In this document: in pieces, positions 1 to 5,076 of the stretch | How positions within the stretch are numbered: position 1 is the first letter of the stretch | Layout: the number at the start of each line of letters is the position of its first letter | Source: Verrucomicrobiota bacterium | GTDB taxonomy: Bacteria; Verrucomicrobiota; Verrucomicrobiia; Chthoniobacterales; UBA10450 | Direction: 5' to 3' | DNA: 6,761 bases | NCBI GenBank assembly: GCA_003219335.1 | Contig: QHOF01000007.1 | Span: 1 to 6,761, forward strand | Translations under genes and position numbers: made by a program | The notes under the pieces: model-generated | Databases searched by the model: none | Seen by the model: the letters and a program-made list of their open reading frames with translations, nothing else | Told to the model about the DNA's origin: nothing

Positions 1-1032
1 ATAGTACCGGTCGATGCATTGCCCGCGATCGAGACCGAAAACCCGGCTGACGGGCTGGAGCCGCCGCAAGGACCCAAACTGCACCCATCCTACTGGCGGC
101 CAACAGTTCAATCGCCGCTGTTGTGCGCTGATCCAGCGGCGAATTAGCCTAGGGAGTACCGCTTTTGCTAGTAGCCCGGCCACGAGAAATTGAGCACGGC
201 GATTTAAAAGACACTTGGGATTGAGGGCGATACCCGAAAGGGTATTACGTGCTGCTGATGTCAGCCTGTCCGTCTCATAAAAGGCGGATGCAGCTTTCAG
301 ATGGCCCTGACTGAGCAGCACCCGATTTCTCCATAAATTCTTGCCAGAGACCTGTCGTTGCACAGCCACAGCGGCTTCGATCGTCTCTCCTCCGCCGTAT
401 CGGCTCGTCAGCGACTCCGGATGTTGTCTGTAATAGAACAGAGGGCGACCCAAGTGAGCCAGAGTGAAGTAGGCTGACACGCGTAGCCAGTAGTCATAAT
501 CCTCGGCCAGAAATGTTCGCTCGTTGTAAGGACCCACCTTTTCATATACGGTACGCGTATAGAGGAAGCCGCCTCCCAGGCAACTCACTTCCGCCAACCG
601 CTCTATCGGACCTCTTTTGACCACACCAAGAATTTGATCTGCTTCGTCAACAAAATAATCATCGGCGAACACAAAGTGTATGTGAGGGTTCTCTTCAAGG
701 AAATTGACCATCTCGGCGATAGCCGTCGGAGCGTAGTAGTTGTCGTGCGATGTCCAGGTTAGATAGACCCCAGATGTATGTTTAAAACCCGTGTTCAGTG
801 CGGCTGGGAGCTTCCTGTTAGTCTGGTGACGCATAAGCTTTATGCGATCGTCATCGTAAGACTTGACGATGTCGACACTGTTGTCTTCCGATCCATCATC
901 AACAACAATGAGTTCAATGTTGCGATAAGTCTGTTGTAAACAGCTATCAATAGATTGATGTAGAAAGCGCGCGCCATTGTATACGGGTAATACAATACTG
1001 ACCAGTTTGGATTTCTCATCGAAGGTGTTCAT
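1..1032 (-). CDS. Family 2 glycosyltransferase, probably fused to a SAM methyltransferase (3' end outside window)
   Basis: The frame is open from ATG at 1032 to the window edge: 344 codons with no stop. Residues 11-20 (VSIVLPVYNG) are the nucleotide-sugar-binding start of a GT-A fold, and VVDDGSEDNS (43-52) is the first acidic motif. TWTSHDN (92-98) sits where the metal-binding DxD normally lies, with His in place of the usual first Asp. LAEDYDYWLR (175-184) holds the probable catalytic ED. The protein should therefore transfer a sugar from an NDP-sugar at the cytoplasmic face of the membrane. After a typical GT2 C-terminal stretch, residues 312-344 contain WPPVGWVQFGSLRR, PVSRVFGLDRG and CIDRY. 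From memory, this resembles the N-terminal signature of methyltransferases found in polysaccharide loci, often fused behind a GT2 domain. The SAM-binding part would lie beyond the window. The start is chosen because the beta1 motif follows after 10 residues, as is usual. The GT2 assignment is secure; the fusion is an inference. Confidence 0.9.
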   Translation of the reverse strand, partial: MNTFDEKSKLVSIVLPVYNGARFLHQSIDSCLQQTYRNIELIVVDDGSEDNSVDIVKSYDDDRIKLMRHQTNRKLPAALNTGFKHTSGVYLTWTSHDNYYAPTAIAEMVNFLEENPHIHFVFADDYFVDEADQILGVVKRGPIERLAEVSCLGGGFLYTRTVYEKVGPYNERTFLAEDYDYWLRVSAYFTLAHLGRPLFYYRQHPESLTSRYGGGETIEAAVAVQRQVSGKNLWRNRVLLSQGHLKAASAFYETDRLTSAARNTLSGIALNPKCLLNRRAQFLVAGLLAKAVLPRLIRRWISAQQRRLNCWPPVGWVQFGSLRRLQPVSRVFGLDRGQCIDRYY

Positions 1033-1036
1033 GCAA

Positions 1037-1350
1037 GGGTTTCTCCCGAGTTCGCAATCCGGCTTCACTGTGTCCGATTCTTATGCGGTGGTAATGCGGC
1101 TAAGCTGCCGACATGGCCGTCGTGGTATCGCCTTGGACCAGCATCCAATCGGGCTTCAATGCTTGGATAATCGCGTCCACCTCTGTCAGGATCCGAGCAG
1201 TTATATAGCTCAAACTCTGTCGATTCTGCATGATGTTAAGGTCATAATCCGGCTTGAGCTCAAAGAGCTCAAAACATGGTCGAGCATGCTGCTAAGCTGA
1301 ATCACCACGTTCGAACACCTGATACGGTCCGAACTGCTGCAGGAGACGGA
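1037..1350 (-). pseudogene. wecB: Decayed internal fragment of a UDP-GlcNAc 2-epimerase (wecB) gene
   Basis: Reading the minus strand from 1273 gives FELFELKPDYDLNIMQ, then KPDWMLVQGDTTT, then GHSEAGLRTREKP. These align with the intact WecB encoded at 3734-4885, residues ~50-127 (FEIEPDYDLDLMQ, KPDWILAQGDTTT, GHVEAGLRTGDK), at roughly half identity. Just upstream, in another frame, VVIQLSSMLDHVL (around 1308-1270) matches the SVAQHREMLDQVL segment. The two frames meet at about 1270, where one G appears to be lost from an ancestral TTGGAGCTC. An in-frame TAG follows GDTTTAMSAA, and about one codon is missing beside it. A possible further piece, LLQQFGPYQV, in the frame of the main block extends to ~1350. 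The GTRPEAIKMAP start and everything after residue ~127, including the HRRESF and DSGGIQEE regions, are absent. It cannot encode an enzyme. The divergence argues against a recent duplication of the neighbouring wecB. Confidence 0.88.
1043..1047 (-). promoter_or_regulatory. Weak Shine-Dalgarno for the GT2 gene, inside wecB debris
   Basis: On the minus strand GGGAG lies 10 bases before the ATG at 1032. It is the only purine-rich match there. It falls within the codons for RTREKP of the decayed wecB, so the GT2 gene appears to use a ribosome binding site that was once coding sequence. The spacing is slightly long and the match short, so this is tentative. Confidence 0.35.
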
Positions 1351-1771
1351 AATTTCTGTCGAGCGGGATTCAAAATAGCCCCTCCCCGCGGGGTTCGCCC
1401 AATTGCGCGTGGTCTGCACGATCCGTAATTCGTCATTCGAAGATACACCCTCGGCACAATGATTGGAATTTGAGACCCCGCGTCGATCCGCAAAAAGGAG
1501 ATCGAAATCAGCGCCAATCTTGGATCGACAATATTATATTCCGCTGAGAAGCGCCAAAATAACACTTGATACCGACTGCCGTTTGATTTCTGCCTTTCAA
1601 CGTCCAGGGGTTCACCGACAACGCGACGATGAGTGATAGGGAGCCTGCCCAGGCAATCATCCGCGGCGCCTGCAATCACGAGGGGATATAGTTGTTAGTG
1701 TTCCGAATCCGGTGGGACTCGACACAACCTATGTGCATGATTGACCCGCAGCAGAACGGTCTAAACCCTTC
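1351..1771. other. Gap without a recognisable gene
   Basis: This stretch lies downstream of the membrane protein that ends at 1772 and before the wecB debris. The minus-strand frame is open over 1302-1679, but its translation has no motif I recognise and its 3' end runs through the wecB fragment in the wrong frame. Another minus-strand frame is open over about 1370-1520 (containing LRIVQTTRNWANPAGRGYF) and is equally unfamiliar. These may be further gene debris. I see no strong terminator hairpin, promoter or repeat. Confidence 0.5.
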
Positions 1772-3235
1772 TCAGCGATCTTGGCGTTCTTGCCCGTTGA
1801 TCAGCTTCCCGACGACCAGGGCTGTCATGTGTCCGAAAAGAAGCAAAAGGGAAAAGTCCATTAGGAAATTGAATGGAAGCATATGCCTTTCAAAATCGCT
1901 GAAGCCGTCGCCGAGCAATGGAGTGAGCAATGTGATCGGGATCGTCAGCCAGAGTGCAAAATAGAACTCCCAAACCAGCTTTTGATCGATGCTCTGGCTC
2001 CTTCGCCAGGCCGCAAGAATTAGAGCGGCGGTCGCCATCAGATATGCGAAGAAGAACCATACCGATTTCGGGAAATAGTACTTCTTAAAAAGCCCCCAGA
2101 GATTCCAGCGGTGCGATTGCTCCCTAGGCATTTTACCGGACGCCTTCTCAAAGTTGCCAGCGTACTCCGGCCGCGGGACGTACGCCCGCTTGAGTGACTC
2201 CTGAATCTTGTCGAGAAAACGACCCGGGCGCTCTAGATAAAAAAACAGTATCTTCAGAAAGCTGATCTTTGGATAGTAGCTTTCCTCGAAGTCTCTGCTC
2301 GAAATGTTAAAAGGATGGCTGGGCTGCCAGAACTGGGTTCCGACCAGTTCGGCGTATTCTTCACTCACTCCCAAATCTCTCAAATCTTGCCGCGGATCAG
2401 GGGAGTCCGTTAAAGCTCCGAAAAAGATAGCGTTATATTTTGATGCATTTATCAAGGAGACGTCGGTCCGCCGGTACTCGGCCAGAGCGAGTAGCACCAC
2501 AAGCGACGCACAGCCCAGCGCCGTGATTCCCCACCGCCTGTCGCGATTGAACAGAGCCAGCCTCAGTCCGAAGAACGCGACCGCCGGCGCGAATATCACA
2601 TTTTGAGTTTTAACGCAGACGAGCAGACACGCGCAGGCGAAAAACAGGAGCAAAATCGCTAACCCCCTCGGCGTTGATTTCTGCTTCTCTTTCAGCAGAT
2701 TCAATCCTGCGCCTACGGTCGCAAGCGGAAAGATCAACGAGGCTTGTTCTGTGTAGAAAGAATGGAAGTATATGGTATAACTCAGATCGCAGAATATAAG
2801 AACGAACCAGGGGGCGAAATATAGGTACGAAAATCCAGCGCCTAAACCTCTCATCAGTATAAAAAAGCTGAGCGCGAATGCTAGAATATGTATCAGGCCG
2901 AGCATCCGCAGGTCGAATGACTGATTGGATACCATCCAATACCACAGCGCGACAGCCGGTTTCACAAAAACGATTTCGGAAGACGGCCACGACCCCCTGG
3001 TCGTTACGGGATTACCGACGAACTTATACTCCCGAGTTATCCAGTTGAAGTAAATATCTTCGTGCCGGGTCTCCACTTGTTTGAGCGCTCCCCAGTCAGT
3101 CATACGCCAGAAATCGCCGTTATTCGCCAGCCCGATCATTGGCGGCCACATTAGTTGTACGGAGACGAGAAGAAAAACCGTCAGCAGCGCGGCGGCTTCA
3201 GCGCGGCGGAATTTGACTGATGGCGTGTGTTTCAC
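1772..3235 (-). CDS. Polytopic membrane glycosyltransferase, GT-C type, WsfD-like
   Basis: The product has 487 residues and about ten membrane helices, roughly at 14-32, 111-129, 134-152, 161-178, 191-208, 212-229, 235-252, 392-410, 424-441 and 455-477. A large soluble region spans ~253-390. After the first helix comes PPMIGLANNGDFWRM (31-45), with Asp41 placed as expected for the catalytic acid in the first external loop of GT-C enzymes. HSFYTEQASL (158-167), YNAIFFGALTDSPDP (267-281), a RPG step (336-338) and GDGFSDFERH (442-451) recall the family annotated as WsfD glycan hexosyltransferases. Such enzymes move a sugar from a polyprenyl-phosphate carrier on the outer face of the cytoplasmic membrane. 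The start is GTG, overlapping the TGA of an upstream remnant (GTGA). No clear Shine-Dalgarno is present, so translation may have been coupled to the lost gene. The GT-C architecture is well supported; the WsfD label is from memory and the substrate is unknown. Confidence 0.85.
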   Translation of the reverse strand: MKHTPSVKFRRAEAAALLTVFLLVSVQLMWPPMIGLANNGDFWRMTDWGALKQVETRHEDIYFNWITREYKFVGNPVTTRGSWPSSEIVFVKPAVALWYWMVSNQSFDLRMLGLIHILAFALSFFILMRGLGAGFSYLYFAPWFVLIFCDLSYTIYFHSFYTEQASLIFPLATVGAGLNLLKEKQKSTPRGLAILLLFFACACLLVCVKTQNVIFAPAVAFFGLRLALFNRDRRWGITALGCASLVVLLALAEYRRTDVSLINASKYNAIFFGALTDSPDPRQDLRDLGVSEEYAELVGTQFWQPSHPFNISSRDFEESYYPKISFLKILFFYLERPGRFLDKIQESLKRAYVPRPEYAGNFEKASGKMPREQSHRWNLWGLFKKYYFPKSVWFFFAYLMATAALILAAWRRSQSIDQKLVWEFYFALWLTIPITLLTPLLGDGFSDFERHMLPFNFLMDFSLLLLFGHMTALVVGKLINGQERQDR

Positions 3236-3408
3236 GAACCGCTTTTGAAGTATAGTTCAACGGCTGCCGGAATCGGGATCAGATTTCCAGCCGTGTCGGT
3301 AAATCGGCCGAGTTGGAACAACACCCATACCGCATAGCGTCCTGCCCAGAATAGGGCGCGTGAGGCTGGTTCGCTCTTTCCGCTAGGCCCCTTCAGGTCC
3401 TTCTCAAA
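3232..3408 (-). pseudogene. 3' remnant of an unidentified gene, overlapping the next start codon
   Basis: The frame is open for 58 codons behind an in-frame TGA at 3409-3411 and has no ATG. It ends in TGA at 3232-3234, overlapping the GTG start of the membrane glycosyltransferase. The translation looks protein-like, with RYAVWVLFQLGRF and NLIPIPAAVELYF followed by a short charged end. The four-base overlap is typical of genuine adjacent genes in an operon. I read it as the C-terminus of a gene whose front part has been deleted or frameshifted. I do not recognise the family. It could instead be a chance open frame. Confidence 0.5.
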
Positions 3409-3733
3409 TCAAAGCTATTTGCGGTCACGCGACGTTCTGCTACAAAACCGGCCGAAAATTCCAGTTAGACAAGGACGACTGTATTTTTCTCGTTTCCACG
3501 GTTCCATTTTCGACGCGAACTGGGCTACGTCGAGAGACAGAACATTCACCTCCTTTTTATTTAAAGGGAGACCCACCAGCGCCGAGCCTCGCGGGTGATC
3601 CCAAATGCTAGTAATCCTCTGGCGGAATAGCAGATGTAGAACATTCTTTGTGCTCTCTTGCGCTTACGGTGCTACCGAGTTTCTTTAACGTGGATTTAAA
3701 AAAAACTTTATTGGCCGCTAATCTCTGTGCAAA
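3409..3733. other. Gap downstream of wecB with an orphan Shine-Dalgarno and possible gene debris
   Basis: No intact gene is visible. On the minus strand a frame starting at the GTG at 3547-3549 reads MNVLSLDVAQFASKMEPW and stops after 44 codons. Together with the 58-codon remnant further on, it may be the front of the same broken gene. Closer to wecB, a run of eight T on the minus strand (3705-3698) follows a weak short hairpin (ATTAG / CCAAT) and could serve as a poor terminator for wecB. A second imperfect hairpin (GGGA...TCCC, 3566-3602) lacks a clean T tract. Confidence 0.4.
3546..3555 (-). promoter_or_regulatory. Perfect but orphan Shine-Dalgarno AAGGAGGTGA
   Basis: The ten bases AAGGAGGTGA match the anti-Shine-Dalgarno core exactly and abut an ATG at 3543-3545. 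That ATG frame ends at TAG after six codons. Such a match next to a start codon is rarely accidental, so it probably marks the start of a gene that has since decayed. A regulatory leader peptide is possible but unsupported. Confidence 0.5.
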
Positions 3734-4885
3734 TCATACAAGGAAACTCACCGTGTCCGCTGCGAGCGAGGCTGAACGCTCCAAAAGAATAGAGACAATC
3801 CTTTTGGCGGCTTTGCCATCACCGTACGGATTGATGCCGGTTGCCATCGCCGCATGCTCCGCGGGATTGCGCAACAGCTTTTCCGCTTCTGCGATGATCC
3901 GACAATGCTGCGTCCCAACTAGCCGAACCACTCCGGCCTCGATCCCTTCCGGACGCTCGGTCGTGTCACGCATCACCAGAGCCGGGATGCGTAGCCCGGG
4001 TGCTTCCTCCTGGATTCCCCCGGAATCAGTGAGGATAAGCGTGGAACGTTTCATCAAGTGAACCAGCGAAAGATAGTCTAGTGGCTCGATTAGGCTCACA
4101 TTGGAAAGCCCGGACAAAATATCGCGCACCGGCTGTCGTACGTTGGGATTGAGATGCACTGGGTAAATAAAATGAACCCCGTCGTTTGCGAAAATGCGTG
4201 AAAGATCACGAATAGCCAGACACAGCTCTCTGAAGGGATCACCAAAGCTCTCTCTGCGATGGGCCGTGATCAACACGAGCCGCTTGTCCAATGGCAGTCG
4301 GGCCAACGGCCCCGATTTCCAATCGTATTCTCGGGATGCGGCATCGTTCAACGCGTCGACGACGGTATTGCCTGTGACATAGATATCCCGCTCGGAACAT
4401 CCCTCTCGAAGCAGTGCTTGGCGAGCATTTTCAGTCGGCGCAAAGTAAGCCGTTGCAACGAGGTCTGCCAATCTCCTATTAATCTCTTCCGGGAACGGCC
4501 TCAGCTTATCGCCGGTTCGAAGACCCGCCTCCACGTGGCCAAACGCAATCCCGTGATAAAAAGCGACCATCGCTGCAACGAAAACAGTCGTCGTATCTCC
4601 CTGAGCTAAAATCCAGTCCGGTTTCACCTCGCTCACAATCGGATCCAAACCGGCGAAAAGACTAGCGGTCAACTGGGAGAGGCTCTGATCGGGCTGCATC
4701 AGATCGAGGTCGTAGTCAGGCTCGATTTCAAAGACGCTCAGCACTTGGTCAAGCATCTCCCGATGCTGAGCCACCGAGCAGATCACCGACCGCACGAGAT
4801 TCGAGTGTTTTCCGAGCTCCATAATGACCGGTGCCATCTTGATAGCCTCGGGCCGCGTGCCGAAAACATTTAGAACCGTCAACAT
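3734..4885 (-). CDS. wecB: UDP-N-acetylglucosamine 2-epimerase (non-hydrolysing)
   Basis: This cytoplasmic enzyme interconverts UDP-GlcNAc and UDP-ManNAc, supplying ManNAc or ManNAcA for surface glycans. The 383 residues match the full family length, and similarity to E. coli WecB runs end to end. Visible motifs are FGTRPEAIKMAP (8-19), AQHREMLDQVL (39-49), QGDTTT (95-100), HVEAGLRTGDKLRPFPEE (117-134), TGNTVVDAL (171-179), TAHRRESFG (207-215), YPVHLNPNVR (241-250), DSGGIQEEAP (287-296) and MRDTTERPE (305-313). By comparison with E. coli D95, E117, E131 and H213, the catalytic residues are D97, E119, E133 and H209; all are present. The start matches the family N-terminus, although the best Shine-Dalgarno (AGGCGG, 4891-4886) touches the ATG directly, which is unusually close. 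A decayed, divergent relative lies at 1037-1350. The leader contains a palindromic repeat. Confidence 0.97.
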   Translation of the reverse strand: MLTVLNVFGTRPEAIKMAPVIMELGKHSNLVRSVICSVAQHREMLDQVLSVFEIEPDYDLDLMQPDQSLSQLTASLFAGLDPIVSEVKPDWILAQGDTTTVFVAAMVAFYHGIAFGHVEAGLRTGDKLRPFPEEINRRLADLVATAYFAPTENARQALLREGCSERDIYVTGNTVVDALNDAASREYDWKSGPLARLPLDKRLVLITAHRRESFGDPFRELCLAIRDLSRIFANDGVHFIYPVHLNPNVRQPVRDILSGLSNVSLIEPLDYLSLVHLMKRSTLILTDSGGIQEEAPGLRIPALVMRDTTERPEGIEAGVVRLVGTQHCRIIAEAEKLLRNPAEHAAMATGINPYGDGKAAKRIVSILLERSASLAADTVSFLV

Positions 4886-4937
4886 CCGCCTATTCCGTGC
4901 TTAAAATCGTGAGATCCTGCTTACTGTGAAAGAGTTT

Positions 4938-5018
4938 TTACCACAGAGACGCAAAGTTGCAGAAAGTTCATCCAAGAAGATTGTTTTTTGCTCGGCGCCT
5001 TCAGCGCCTCTGCGGTTA
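4938..5018. repeat. Small intergenic palindromic element with imperfect terminal inverted repeats
   Basis: The left end TTACCACAGAGACGC (4938-4952) and the reverse complement of the right end, TAACCGCAGAGGCGC (5018-5004), agree at 12 of 15 bases. Next to the right end is a perfect hairpin, GGCGC-CTTCA-GCGCC (4994-5008). The ~81-base unit carries no protein and fills much of the spacer between the upstream membrane protein and wecB. Similar 'CCACAGAGACGCAAAG ... GCCTCTGCGGTTA' units recur in intergenic regions of some environmental bacteria (from memory). It may be a dispersed REP- or MITE-like element, and it would be transcribed as part of the wecB leader. Confidence 0.65.
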
Positions 5019-5076
5019 GTCACGAAAATCCTGAAGTCCCAAATCATGAGATCTGACATAGCGGCTTGACGAACGG

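Noticed and set aside
1256..1270. GAGCTC-AAA-GAGCTC repeat as an operator
   Set aside because: It is explained as the FELFEL codons of the wecB remnant. It may have helped the one-base slip there but shows no regulatory context.
977..1300. 107-codon open frame on the plus strand
   Set aside because: It lies antisense to the GT2 start and the wecB remnant, both identified by protein motifs.
1210..1419. 69-codon open frame on the minus strand
   Set aside because: Only its VVIQLSSMLDHVL part is meaningful, as a frameshifted piece of the wecB remnant. It is not a gene of its own.
1302..1679. 125-codon open frame on the minus strand
   Set aside because: It has no recognisable motif and is rich in Arg and Pro as in random frames. 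It runs toward the wecB debris in a frame that does not match WecB.
2304..2606. 100-codon open frame on the plus strand (with similar ones at 1692-1964 and 4259-4609)
   Set aside because: These are antisense shadows of the membrane glycosyltransferase and wecB genes.
3566..3602. Hairpin GGGA...TCCC as a transcription terminator
   Set aside because: The stem is interrupted by mismatches (about 4 + 5 pairs) and the following sequence on the minus strand is TTTAAATAAAAA, not a T tract.
3648..4061. 137-codon open frame on the plus strand
   Set aside because: It overlaps the conserved C-terminal half of wecB in antisense and has no independent protein signature.
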